From the NCBI RefSeq assembly GCF_030271515.1, contig NZ_JASCXI010000002.1:310001-374000 (forward strand): a stretch of DNA of 64,000 bases, written 5' to 3'. The notes beneath the pieces are model-generated. The model saw nothing but the letters and a program-made list of their open reading frames with translations, did no database searches and had not been told where the DNA came from. The first letter of the stretch is position 1. The number at the start of each line of letters is the position of its first letter. A program made the position numbers and the translations under genes. Shown here in pieces: positions 8,826 through 18,582 of this stretch. This DNA is from Erythrobacter oryzae (GTDB lineage Bacteria > Pseudomonadota > Alphaproteobacteria > Sphingomonadales > Sphingomonadaceae).

Positions 8826-8981
8826 CGGCCCAATGCCCTAGGCGAGGCGGCGGTAATCGGCAATCGAATGCGGGGATCGGGCGGCGATTGCCCAAAGATT
8901 GGAATGTTGCAACGTTACGCGGAAACATTAGAGGGCGCCTGCGTTTCGCCGGTCAAACCTCTTTTCCCAGGATCGCACCCC
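8826..8981. promoter_or_regulatory. divergent promoter region between crtY and the MipA/OmpV gene
   Basis: 156 bases separate two oppositely directed genes, so both promoters must lie here. Around 8913-8940 there is a less GC-rich patch with GTTGCAAC (perfect palindrome), AACGTT, and flanking AATGTT / AACATT half-sites. No convincing -35/-10 pair or known regulator box can be fixed by eye. Confidence 0.35.
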
Positions 8982-9920
8982 ATGAAGACCAGCCTGATTT
9001 CCGCCCCCCTGACGCTTGCTCTCGCGCTGTGCGCCGCGCCCGCGCTCGCCTCGGAAGAGGCCGAGACTGCCGCCGCCGAGGAGCAGGCCCAGCCCAAGCC
9101 CGAACCCGCTCCCGCGCCGCCCGCACCCCCGCCCTTCGCCTTCGCCAAGCCGGTGTTCGACGAGACCTGGGCGACCATCGGCCTCGGCGTAGGCATGGTG
9201 CCGAGCTATGCGGGCTCCAACGATTACATCGCCTTCCCCCTGCCGCTGATCGCGGGCCGCGTGGGCGGGGTGGGAATCGCACCCAACGGGCCGGGCTTCG
9301 TGCTCGACTTCAATTCGCCCAAGCCCTCGTTCGTCCCCCGCAAGGGCGCGCGCCTCGCCTTCGGCCCGGCTTTCCGCTTCCGCAATGACCGCAACAACCG
9401 CATCACCGACGAGGTGGTCGCGCGCGCGGGCAAGCTCGATGCGGCGCTGGAGGTGGGCGCGAATGTCGCGGTCTCGATCCCCAACGTGGTCAAGAGCTTC
9501 GATGCCTTGAGCATCGGCGTGCAGGCCCGCCGCGACGTGCTCGGCGCGCACGAGGGCTGGGTGATCGAGCCGCAGGTCGGCTACCGCGCGCTGGTCGGCA
9601 AGGGCTTCACCCTGCAAGCCCAGGCGAGCATGGAGATCGTCACCGACCGCTTCGCCGATTACTACTTCACCGTCTCGCCTGCGCAGGCCGCCGCCACCGG
9701 CCTCGCGCAATTCCGCGCCGACGGAGGGGTGAACCGCATCGGCACCACCGCGATCCTCGCCTACGACCTCGACCGCAATCCCCTGAACGGCGGGTGGAGC
9801 CTCACCGGCATCGGCGGCTATTCGCGCCTGATCGGCGACAGCGCCGACACGCCCTACACCTCGGTGAGGGGCGACGCGAACCAGTTCATCCTCGGCGCGG
9901 GGGTGGCCTTCACCTTCTGA
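8982..9920 (+). CDS. MipA/OmpV family outer membrane protein
   Basis: A 312-residue secreted protein: signal peptide at 1-21 ending ALASEEA, an Ala/Pro/Glu-rich linker, then a beta-barrel domain that starts ATIGLGVGMVPSYAGSNDY and ends LGAGVAFTF with a terminal aromatic residue, as expected for an outer membrane barrel. The MipA family was named for a scaffold between murein polymerase and hydrolase, but most members are simply barrel proteins of unknown role. The ATG at 8982 is chosen because it gives the signal peptide; the upstream in-frame ATG at 8868 would bury it. It is transcribed divergently from crtY. Confidence 0.85.
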   Translation: MKTSLISAPLTLALALCAAPALASEEAETAAAEEQAQPKPEPAPAPPAPPPFAFAKPVFDETWATIGLGVGMVPSYAGSNDYIAFPLPLIAGRVGGVGIAPNGPGFVLDFNSPKPSFVPRKGARLAFGPAFRFRNDRNNRITDEVVARAGKLDAALEVGANVAVSIPNVVKSFDALSIGVQARRDVLGAHEGWVIEPQVGYRALVGKGFTLQAQASMEIVTDRFADYYFTVSPAQAAATGLAQFRADGGVNRIGTTAILAYDLDRNPLNGGWSLTGIGGYSRLIGDSADTPYTSVRGDANQFILGAGVAFTF

Positions 9921-9938
9921 CGCGCCGCCCTTCGGCAA

Positions 9939-10730
9939 TCACTTGCCGATATGGGCCTCGATCGCGGTGATCGCCGCCTGCTCGATCGCCGCGATCTCGC
10001 CCGCATTGGGCTGTTCGTTCGCCATCTGGGTCTGCAGCGCGAGCAATTCGCCGCGGATCGTCGCGAGCTTGAGCAGGGCGGGCTTTTCCTTCGCCAGCCG
10101 GGCGAGTTCGGCCATCTCCGCCTGCGACATCGCACCCCTTGCAGAGCGCACCGCCTTGTCGACGTCGCTGGCGACCTCTTCACGCGTCACCTGCACCTCG
10201 GAAAGGTCCTTGCCCGAGGTGATGTCCTGATCGAGATCCTCGAGGAAGCCGTCCTCAGTCATGCTGCGCGAGACGTTGCCCAGGATCTTCATGCCCAGCG
10301 GCGAACGGTAGAACGCGGCAAGATCCTGTGCTTCACTCGGGGAGAGATTCCGGGCCAGCAGTTCTCTCCTGCGCGGGCGGTATTCGCCCTCCACCCGCGC
10401 CATGACGCCTTCGAGCACCGGGCGCATGGCGCGCACCGTCGCATCGATCAAGCCGGGCTTCGCCTTCTCCAGCGCCGCGATCTCGGGCACCTGGGCATAT
10501 TCGCGCGCGATCGCGGCCCCCATGGTGTCGAAGAGCGCGTCCCGGTTGACCGATCCGTCGATCGCTTCGAGGAGATCGAAATAGGCGGGGTGATCGGGGT
10601 CCGGCGCGGGGGCCATGTGGATGGCGGGATAGGCGGGCTGGTCCTGCGCGGTGGCGGGCGCTCCCGACAGCGCCAGCGGAGCGGCGGCGGCGAGCGCGGC
10701 CATGACAAAGCGTGCGGTCGGACGGATCAT
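9939..10730 (-). CDS. secreted DUF2059 domain protein
   Basis: A 263-residue exported protein. A signal peptide (about 1-27, ending ATAQ) is followed by a helical region and the DUF2059 pattern LSPSEAQDLAAFYRSPLGMKIL near the middle; the second half is helical and charged. DUF2059 proteins are periplasmic and of unknown biochemical role. The start at 10730 is preferred because AGGGA lies about six bases upstream; 10736 is an in-frame alternative. It is convergent with the MipA gene (18 bases between stops) and divergent from the amidohydrolase gene. Confidence 0.75.
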   Translation of the reverse strand: MIRPTARFVMAALAAAAPLALSGAPATAQDQPAYPAIHMAPAPDPDHPAYFDLLEAIDGSVNRDALFDTMGAAIAREYAQVPEIAALEKAKPGLIDATVRAMRPVLEGVMARVEGEYRPRRRELLARNLSPSEAQDLAAFYRSPLGMKILGNVSRSMTEDGFLEDLDQDITSGKDLSEVQVTREEVASDVDKAVRSARGAMSQAEMAELARLAKEKPALLKLATIRGELLALQTQMANEQPNAGEIAAIEQAAITAIEAHIGK

Positions 10731-10884
10731 CGGCATTCCCTGCTGCAACGGCTGACCCGCCGGGCATAGCGCCGGTGCCCTGCCAACCCAAGGGGCGGAC
10801 TGATCATCCACGATTTTTCTTCCCGCGCTTGCCATGCCGGGGCGCCCGCGCCATCACTCCGGGCTGCAACACGAGGGGAGAGAG

Positions 10885-12162
10885 ATGATGCACCCGTTCC
10901 GCAAGGCCCTTGCCGCTGGCGCCGCGCTGTTCGCGCTGGCCGCAGCGCCGCTTGCCGCCGAAACCGTGGCAATCCGTGCCGGGAGCGTCATCACCGATGC
11001 CGCGGGCGAGGCGTCCGGCCCGGCGACGATCATCGTCGAGGACGGCAAGATCCTCAGCATCACCCCCGGCCATACCGCCAAGGCCGACCGCGAGATCGAC
11101 CTCAAGGACAAGACCGTCCTCCCCGGCCTGATCGATCTCCACACCCACTTGACCGGCGATCCGGGCGGCGACTTCTGGAAACAGGCGACCGAGCCCGAGG
11201 AGTGGGGCGTGGTCGTCGGCGCCAAGAACGCGCGGATCACCGCGCTCGCGGGCTTCACCACGGTGCGCGAGGCGGGGAGCGGGCAGGAGACCGCCTTCTC
11301 GCTGCGGCGCGGCACGGCCGAGGGCCTGATCCCGGGCCCGCGCATCATCGCGGCCGGCCCCGCGCTCTCGATCATCGGCGGGCACGCCGACACCAACGGC
11401 TTCATCCCGGCGGTCAACCAGCTGCTCGACACCGGCTACAACTGCACCGGCGCGGTGGAGTGCGCGGCCAAGGTGCGGCTTGCGAGCCAGAACGGCGCGG
11501 ACATCATCAAGATCACCGCGACCGGCGGCGTCCTCAGCCAGCAGGGCCGGGGGCTCGAGGCACATTTCACGCCTGAGGAAATGAAGGCGATCGCCGACAC
11601 CGCGCACAGCCTCGGCCTTAAGGTCATGGCCCACGCCCACGGCGCGCGCGGCATCCAGCAGGCCGCCGAGGCTGGGATCGACACCATCGAGCACGGCACC
11701 TACCTCGACGAGGCCGCCGCCAAGGCGATGCGCGAGCGCGGCGTGGTGCTGGTGCCGACGCTGATGGCGCTCGAGGGTGTCTCCGAGGGCCTCGGCAAGG
11801 GGGTCTACACCCCCGTGGTCGAGAACAAGATCCGCGCCGTCCAGCCGCTGATGGCCTCGCTGGTGAGCCGCGCGCGGCAGTATGGCGTCACGGTCGCCTT
11901 CGGCACCGATGCGGGCGTCTACCAGCACGGCCGCAATGCCGAGGAACTGGCGCTGATGAGGAAGCAGGGGATGAGCGACCGCGAGGTGCTCGCCAGCGCC
12001 ACCACGGTCGCGGCCAGGGTGCTCGGCATGGAGAGCCAGATCGGCAAGCTCGCCCCCGGCTTTTCGGCCGACATCATCGCGGTCGCGGGCAATCCCTTGA
12101 AGGACGTGAGCGTGCTCGAGAAGGTCGATTTCGTGATGGTGCGCGGCCGGGTGATCGAATAG
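10885..12162 (+). CDS. secreted metal-dependent amidohydrolase (imidazolonepropionase/Xaa-Pro dipeptidase-like)
   Basis: A 425-residue exported enzyme of the amidohydrolase superfamily. After a signal peptide ending PLAAET comes a beta-sandwich segment and a TIM barrel with all expected metal ligands: DLHTHL at the first strand, a candidate carboxylated lysine in ADIIKITATGG, histidines in VMAHAHG and IEHGTYLD, and the catalytic aspartate in FGTDAG. Relatives hydrolyse dipeptides with C-terminal Pro or other cyclic amides; the substrate here is unknown. Starts at 10885 or 10888 are both possible; a GAGGGGAGAG ribosome site lies just upstream. Confidence 0.85.
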   Translation: MMHPFRKALAAGAALFALAAAPLAAETVAIRAGSVITDAAGEASGPATIIVEDGKILSITPGHTAKADREIDLKDKTVLPGLIDLHTHLTGDPGGDFWKQATEPEEWGVVVGAKNARITALAGFTTVREAGSGQETAFSLRRGTAEGLIPGPRIIAAGPALSIIGGHADTNGFIPAVNQLLDTGYNCTGAVECAAKVRLASQNGADIIKITATGGVLSQQGRGLEAHFTPEEMKAIADTAHSLGLKVMAHAHGARGIQQAAEAGIDTIEHGTYLDEAAAKAMRERGVVLVPTLMALEGVSEGLGKGVYTPVVENKIRAVQPLMASLVSRARQYGVTVAFGTDAGVYQHGRNAEELALMRKQGMSDREVLASATTVAARVLGMESQIGKLAPGFSADIIAVAGNPLKDVSVLEKVDFVMVRGRVIE

Positions 12163-12271
12163 GCCGCGATCTGGTCCGCGCGCACAATCCGAAAGGACGC
12201 CCGCCGCGCCGACTGTAACCTGAGCCCCGGCGGCAGCGAACCGGCTGCCGTCACACAAGGGGTTCGTTTGC

Positions 12272-12871
12272 ATGCCTGTCGCCCACCACAGCACCGTCCG
12301 CGCGATCGCGCTCCTGCTGCTCCTCGCCTGCGTCACGCAAGGGGTCTACACCGCGCTTTACGTCGCCAAGCTGGAGGTTCCGCGCCAATTGCTGTGGGGC
12401 ACCGAGGGGCTGCTCTTCCCCCTCCTCGCCGCGCTGGCCGGAGCGGCGATGGTGCGCACCGAGCGGCTGACGCTGGCCTTCGCCGCCATCGCCTTTGCCG
12501 CGGTCTTGAACCTCGTGCAGGTGGGCGTGGGCCTCACCCTGTTCTTCCCCTTCGCCGCCGCGGCCAAGGCCGACCCGGCGCTGGCCCCCGCGGCAGGCGC
12601 GATCGTCGCCTTCGCCTTCGTCATCTACAACGCCGCCAAGCTGCTGCTGGGCCTCGCCGCGCTGCTCGTGGGCCTCGCGCGGATGGCCGCGGGGCGCAAG
12701 GCGCTGGGCGGAGCGACGGCGCTGGCCGGCGGTATCGCGATGCTGGCCAACGGCGCGGCGATTGCGGCAGGCGGCAAGGTGTTTGGAGAGCTGCCCCTCG
12801 CGGGAGGCACGGGCGTGCTGGCGACGGCGCTACTGGCGGCGTGCCTGTTGGGCGCGGCGCGGGAGGATTGA
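12272..12871 (+). CDS. hypothetical multi-pass membrane protein
   Basis: A 199-residue, very hydrophobic protein with about five to six predicted membrane helices (roughly 8-28, 38-60, 66-100, 108-138 and two near the C terminus) and few charges. I do not recognise a family. It follows the amidohydrolase gene after 109 bases and faces an exported-protein gene on the other strand. Small alanine-rich membrane proteins of this type are common in sphingomonads and mostly uncharacterised. Confidence 0.6.
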   Translation: MPVAHHSTVRAIALLLLLACVTQGVYTALYVAKLEVPRQLLWGTEGLLFPLLAALAGAAMVRTERLTLAFAAIAFAAVLNLVQVGVGLTLFFPFAAAAKADPALAPAAGAIVAFAFVIYNAAKLLLGLAALLVGLARMAAGRKALGGATALAGGIAMLANGAAIAAGGKVFGELPLAGGTGVLATALLAACLLGAARED

Positions 12872-12901
12872 CGCGGCTCAGCGCATCCCTCGCTTCCGGC
12901 T

Positions 12902-13525
12902 TCAGCACTTCGCGAGTGTGGTCGCCTCGGTCGCCGCAGCCCGCACCAGCCCCTTGGCATGGAGCGCCTTGAACCCGTCCATCGGCACCCGGCCAAAGAA
13001 GCGCGCGGTCTCGAAGAAGCTCGGCGGCAGGCCGAAGCGGAATTCGAGAAAGGCGGGCGGGGCCGCACTGGTGAGGTCGCTGAAATTGCTGCTGAGCGGA
13101 CGCCCGATCCCGTCGCTCACCGGGCGATTCATGAACATCCCCGCCCAGCGCCCTGTGGGCTCGCGCCGCTCGGCGGTCCATTCGCTCGTTGCGATCTGGC
13201 GGTCCGGCCCGAACACCAGCGCCGCGCCATTATCGACGATATAGCCCTTGAGGCTGAAGGTGCCGTCCCGAGTGTCCTTGAGCGGCTGGCCGGGGGCGAA
13301 ATAGGTCTGGCTCAGCACCAACTGGAGATTGCCTTTGAGCGTCAGCTGCTTGCCTGCCGGCTGTGCGGGCGCGGCTGGGTCGGGCTGGAAGCTTGCGGTC
13401 ATCAGGACGCGGTCTTTTGCGAACTGGCATGACCAGACGGGCGCAGCGGCCGAGGCCGACGTAGCGCCGAATGCGAGGCAAAAGGTGGCTGCGGCAACCG
13501 GCGCCAGCCATGAAAAACGTGTCAT
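12902..13525 (-). CDS. hypothetical exported protein
   Basis: A 207-residue protein with a clear signal peptide (WLAPVAAATFCLAFG, cleavage near SASAAAP) and a soluble domain with no motif I recognise; it includes APVWSCQFAKDRVLMT just after the cleavage site. The start at 13525 gives the most compact signal peptide; 13534 is also in frame. It is transcribed away from thiC, so the two promoters share the gap that also holds the TPP riboswitch. Confidence 0.6.
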   Translation of the reverse strand: MTRFSWLAPVAAATFCLAFGATSASAAAPVWSCQFAKDRVLMTASFQPDPAAPAQPAGKQLTLKGNLQLVLSQTYFAPGQPLKDTRDGTFSLKGYIVDNGAALVFGPDRQIATSEWTAERREPTGRWAGMFMNRPVSDGIGRPLSSNFSDLTSAAPPAFLEFRFGLPPSFFETARFFGRVPMDGFKALHAKGLVRAAATEATTLAKC

Positions 13526-13590
13526 TTTCCGCATTCCCCCCAACGCGTCCCCGCTGGACTCATAACTCTGCCCGGCCTATCCAGCAACCA

Positions 13591-13680
13591 TCCCCGGGGA
13601 GCGCGCTCGCGCTGAGAGGGGCGGTTAGCATCGCCCGACCCGTCGAACCTGAACCGATTAGCATCGGCGGAGGGAGTGGG
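13591..13680 (+). ncRNA. TPP riboswitch (THI element) in the thiC leader
   Basis: The leader contains the conserved THI-box elements in order: GGGGAGC (13596-13602), GCTGAGAGGG (13611-13620), ACCCGTCGAACCTGA (13638-13652), GATTAGCATCGGCGGAGGGA (13656-13675). These form the P2-P5 junctions that bind thiamine pyrophosphate. The aptamer ends about 55 bases before the thiC ATG, with the ribosome site AGGAGAG (13720-13726) between them, so control of translation or termination when TPP is high is expected. Confidence 0.9.
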
Positions 13681-13720
13681 CTGGTCGCTGTGCCAAAACC
13701 CCGCTCGCTTTCCGCCATGA

Positions 13721-15607
<1,887 letters not shown>

Positions 15608-15626
15608 GGCCCGGCGGGGGTAACAG

Positions 15627-16046
15627 ATGGGCACCTGGGGCATCCGGCCGTTCGACAATGACGACGCGAGCGACCTGTTCTACGAGCTGAAGGAGGAGGG
15701 CGCGGATCACCTCGCCATCCTGCGGGCAGCGGTGACCGCGCTCGACCCCGACTATGTCGAGGCCGATCAGGGCCAGCGCGCGGTCGCGGCGGCGGCGCTG
15801 GTGCTGTTCCATGCAGGCGGGCCCGCCACCCACCTGTCGGAATACGAGCTTCCCTTCGCCAGCGCCAACCCGGTGCCCGGCGCCGCAAGCCTGCTCGCCC
15901 CCGCGCTCGCCGCGCTCGACCGGGTGCTGGCGGGCAGCGAGCAGTCCGAGCTCCACGCCCTGTGGGCTGAGCAGCCGGGCGGGCTCGAGGATTGGGGCGC
16001 GGTGACGCGCGCCCTGCGCGCCGATCTTGCCGCCGCTCAGGGATGA
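15627..16046 (+). CDS. DUF4259 domain protein
   Basis: A 139-residue soluble protein. It begins MGTWGIRPFDNDDASDLFYEL, the near-invariant opening of DUF4259 proteins, and ends with a helical AWGAVTRAL-like segment. The function is unknown. It starts 19 bases after thiC and may be read from the same transcript, but no link to thiamine is known. The start is secure because the family motif begins at the initiator methionine. Confidence 0.85.
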   Translation: MGTWGIRPFDNDDASDLFYELKEEGADHLAILRAAVTALDPDYVEADQGQRAVAAAALVLFHAGGPATHLSEYELPFASANPVPGAASLLAPALAALDRVLAGSEQSELHALWAEQPGGLEDWGAVTRALRADLAAAQG

Positions 16047-16060
16047 GGAGAAAGCAGCGC

Positions 16061-16456
16061 ATGAAAGCCCTCGCCCTCGCCGCCCTGATCGCCCTTTCCG
16101 CGCCCGCTCACGCCGAGGAACCCGCGCCTATGCCTCCCGATTTCACTGCGGTCGAAAGCCTCGAAGCCGCGCAGGATCTGGCCAAGGCGGGCACGCTCGT
16201 GCCCGTCCTGCTGTTCCCGGTCGAGGTCGGCGGGCCGGACGTGCCGCCCAACACGGTCTACATCACCCCCGAGGCCGCGGCCGAGCGCGCCAAGGCGCTC
16301 GCGACGATCATCGCCCTGCTCGAACAGGACAAGCTCGACCAGATGGACGTGAAGCCCGCCTTCAAGGGCAAGAGCTTCGTCCCCTCGACCATCGTCATGA
16401 AGGCGTGGCACACGCGCCGGGACGAAAAATTCGAAGTGACGATCCATGTCTGGTAG
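16061..16456 (+). CDS. hypothetical exported protein
   Basis: A 131-residue protein with a signal peptide (ALAALIALSAPAHAEE) and a small soluble domain rich in hydrophobic strands, for example TLVPVLLFPVEVGGPDVPP. No family recognised. It lies 14 bases after the DUF4259 gene with GAGGAG about ten bases upstream of the ATG, so it is probably co-transcribed. The next gene also encodes a small exported protein, suggesting an envelope pair. Confidence 0.6.
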   Translation: MKALALAALIALSAPAHAEEPAPMPPDFTAVESLEAAQDLAKAGTLVPVLLFPVEVGGPDVPPNTVYITPEAAAERAKALATIIALLEQDKLDQMDVKPAFKGKSFVPSTIVMKAWHTRRDEKFEVTIHVW

Positions 16457-16480
16457 CGCGCGCACGTGCTACACGGCGGC

Positions 16481-17050
16481 ATGAACAGCTTGCGAATCAA
16501 GGCCCTCGCCCTCGCGCTCCTCGCTGCGGGCACCCCGGCACTCCCGCTCGCGGCGCAAGGCACGCCCCCGCCACCGCCCGACAATATCGAGGCCGCCGCG
16601 GGCGAGCTGCGCGTCATCCACCTCTGGTCGACCGAGCCCGATGAATTCATGGCCGCATGGGCCGGCCCGACCCCGCCGAAGTTGCCGACCAGCAAGCGGA
16701 TGGAGCGCAATCAGCCGATCCAGCAATTCGTGCTCTACGCCAATTGCACCCGCAACGCGGCGGGCGAGTGCCATGTCACCGCCAAGGTCCTGATCTTCGC
16801 GCCCGACGGCAGCGCCTATGGCGATCCGCTCGCCTTCGAGGTGGTGAACGGCCCCGCCACCGTGCCGCCCGGCAATATCGGCATGGCGTCAGGCGGCATC
16901 GGGCTGACGGTCGAGGACGGCGAGCAGCTCGGCCGCTACCGGGTCGAGCTGGTGGTCACCGATCACAACGCGGGGCTGACGGCGACCAGCGTGGTGCATC
17001 TCGAAGCGGTCGAGGCCGGATCGCTCGCCGGGAGACGCAAGGAGGGCTGA
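16481..17050 (+). CDS. hypothetical exported protein
   Basis: A 189-residue protein with a signal peptide (ALALALLAAGTPALPLAAQ) and a beta-rich domain; LYANCTRNAAGECHVTAKV contains the only two cysteines, which could form a disulfide in the periplasm. The second half (YRVELVVTDHNAGLTATS) resembles an immunoglobulin-like sandwich, but I cannot assign a family. It follows the previous exported protein by 24 bases. The ATG at 16481 is preferred over 16466 for the signal peptide. Confidence 0.6.
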   Translation: MNSLRIKALALALLAAGTPALPLAAQGTPPPPPDNIEAAAGELRVIHLWSTEPDEFMAAWAGPTPPKLPTSKRMERNQPIQQFVLYANCTRNAAGECHVTAKVLIFAPDGSAYGDPLAFEVVNGPATVPPGNIGMASGGIGLTVEDGEQLGRYRVELVVTDHNAGLTATSVVHLEAVEAGSLAGRRKEG

Positions 17051-17072
17051 GCGCGCCGGGGCGGCGGCGCCC

Positions 17073-17207
17073 TCAGCCGTTCTTCATGTGCTCCAGCCCC
17101 TTGATCCCGCCGGGCTTCAGGCTGGGCTGGCTGGCGTTGAGCTTTGGCCCCTTGTCCTTCTTGGGTTTTCGCGCTTCGCGGCTTTTCTTCTGTTGGCCCT
17201 TGGCCAT
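17073..17207 (-). CDS. 44-residue strongly basic protein
   Basis: A short open frame read on the reverse strand, starting MAKGQQKKSREARKPKKDKG and ending LEHMKNG. Over a third of its residues are Lys or Arg in the first half, then comes a Pro/Gly-containing tail. The pattern is that of small, disordered, nucleic-acid- or ribosome-associated proteins kept in many alphaproteobacteria, but I cannot name it. It converges on the exported-protein gene, with 22 bases between stops. Codon choice (AAG, CGC, GGC) is like real genes of the region. Confidence 0.6.
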   Translation of the reverse strand: MAKGQQKKSREARKPKKDKGPKLNASQPSLKPGGIKGLEHMKNG

Positions 17208-17469
17208 GAGCTTTTCCTATCGGGTGACATACCCGACGCGGGCCTGCGCCGCTTCATGCAATAAGTCAATCAAAGTGCCTTAAATGCGACGAAGCGATGG
17301 CGGTTCGCATTGTATCGATCCGATCAGGCCCCATATCCATGAGGCTACCAGTCAAACAGAAATCGGATGCGGCCAAGTAAAATTGGCTCGCCATTTCGGC
17401 ACGACTTCTGGCACCGTGCATAAGCGACCACATCTGGTTGCCCGCGCGGACACAAAAGGAAGCATCATC

Positions 17470-17712
17470 ATGACCCATTATGGCAAGATCAAGTCCTACG
17501 ACAGCGCCAAGGGCGCCGGGATGATCACGCCCGACAAGGGCGGCGATGCGCTGGCGTTCAACAAGTCCGACCTGCAACAGCAGGCGCAGGAGCCGCGCGC
17601 TGACCAGCGTTACGGCTATGACACCCGCCAGATCGATGGCGGCAAGACCCACGCCACCAACCTCCAGATGGAAGCCGGCACCAGCGGCAGCTCCGCCAAA
17701 CAGCAGAGCTGA
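17470..17712 (+). CDS. divergent cold-shock-domain protein
   Basis: An 80-residue protein with the layout of a CspA-type OB fold: YGKIKSYDSAKGAGMITPDKGGDALAF, then a second half with RYGYDTRQIDGGKTHATNL. The RNA-binding motifs are degenerate: RNP1, normally KGFGFI or KGYGFI, reads KGAGMI, and RNP2 reads DALAFNK in place of FVH-type residues, so most aromatic contacts are lost. It ends with a disordered Gly/Ser tail. AAAGGA lies nine bases before the ATG. A long leader (17208-17469) precedes it. Nucleic-acid binding is doubtful; the fold is likely kept. Confidence 0.75.
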   Translation: MTHYGKIKSYDSAKGAGMITPDKGGDALAFNKSDLQQQAQEPRADQRYGYDTRQIDGGKTHATNLQMEAGTSGSSAKQQS

Positions 17713-17731
17713 CGCGCCAAGCTGACGCTGC

Positions 17732-17765
17732 ATCATGGGCTTCCGGACCCCCGGGAGCCCATGAT
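17732..17765 (+). terminator. hairpin after the cold-shock-like gene
   Basis: A perfect 10-bp stem (ATCATGGGCT at 17732-17741 with AGCCCATGAT at 17756-17765) and a 14-base loop, 20 bases after the stop. There is no uridine run, so it may be a weak terminator or a 3'-protecting hairpin. Confidence 0.5.
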
Positions 17766-17816
17766 TGCGTCCGGCTCCGTGCAGCTTCGCATCGCGTCTT
17801 CCAAACGGCTCCCGGC

Positions 17817-18275
17817 CTAGCCGCGCCCCATCGCCACCATCACCCGGTCGAGCGCCTGGAGGAAGCGCGAGCGGTCCGCCTTGCCGAAGGGCGCGGGGCC
17901 GCCGCCGATCCCATCCATCCCGGCGCGCAGGTCGGCCATGATCGCCCGTGTGGCGATGGCCGCGCCGATGCTGGCGGCGGTGAATTCCTCGCCATTGTGC
18001 CTGAGCACCCGCGCGCCCGCCTTGAGACAGCGCTCGGCGAGCAGGATGTCGGCGGTGACGACCACGCTACGGTGATCCGCCGCCCCCGCGATCCAGTCAT
18101 CCGCCGCATCGAACCCGTCGCTGACCACCACGCGCCGGACCCGCGGGCTCTCGGGAATGCGGAACGGGGCATTGCTGACGACGCGAACCTCGGCCTTGTA
18201 GCGCTCGGCAACCCGATAGATCTCGTCCTTCACCGGACAGGCATCGGCATCGATCAGAATGGTGACGGGAGACAT
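17817..18275 (-). CDS. UPF0178 (YaiI/YqxD) family protein
   Basis: A 152-residue PIN-like protein of unknown function. It opens TILIDADACPVKDEIYRVAER and has VVTADILLAERCLKAGARVL and the conserved FGKADRSRFLQALD near the C terminus, all hallmarks of the YaiI/YqxD family; aspartates at DADACPVKDE and TADI could form a metal site as in PIN nucleases. Activity has not been shown for the family. The ATG at 18275 matches the family N terminus. The gene converges with the cold-shock-like gene. Confidence 0.93.
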   Translation of the reverse strand: MSPVTILIDADACPVKDEIYRVAERYKAEVRVVSNAPFRIPESPRVRRVVVSDGFDAADDWIAGAADHRSVVVTADILLAERCLKAGARVLRHNGEEFTAASIGAAIATRAIMADLRAGMDGIGGGPAPFGKADRSRFLQALDRVMVAMGRG

Positions 18276-18582
18276 GGCGCGGGCTTAGCCGAATGGCGAT
18301 GGGGGCGTAAGGGGGCGGGGTGCGCGCCGGAGCGGGGAGGGGGCGCTGCGCAACCACCGGAGAGGCAGGCGGCAATCCTCCCCTGCAAGGGGGAGTCGCA
18401 GACGGTCCGCTTGCGGGTCAGCGGGACCACCGCAGGTGGTGGAGGGGCAGGCGAGGGTGATCCGAAGGGGTGGCGCGAGTGCCGCACCCGGGCAGGTTCC
18501 ACGCAGAGACCGCAGAGGGAAGGGAAGCGCGGAAGGTGTAGTTCAAGGTTGCTCCAAAACGGCTTGGGAAAGACAGTTTGAG
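18276..18582. repeat. 307-bp gap with a CCTCCCC/GGGGAGG-type intergenic repeat and a 10-bp direct repeat
   Basis: No gene is apparent. From about 18375 to 18460 runs a palindromic element (TCCCCTGCAAGGGGGA, then GGACCACCGCAGGTGGTGGAGGGG) like the other G/C-rich repeats of the window. Closer to the methyltransferase, AGTTCAAGGT occurs at 18540-18549 and again at 18592-18601, a 52-base period, in a noticeably AT-richer context that continues into the restriction-modification genes. Confidence 0.6.

Noticed and set aside
8826..8981. A PpsR/CrtJ-type box controlling crtY
   Set aside because: No TGT-N12-ACA pair in a convincing place was found; the visible palindromes are short and may be chance.
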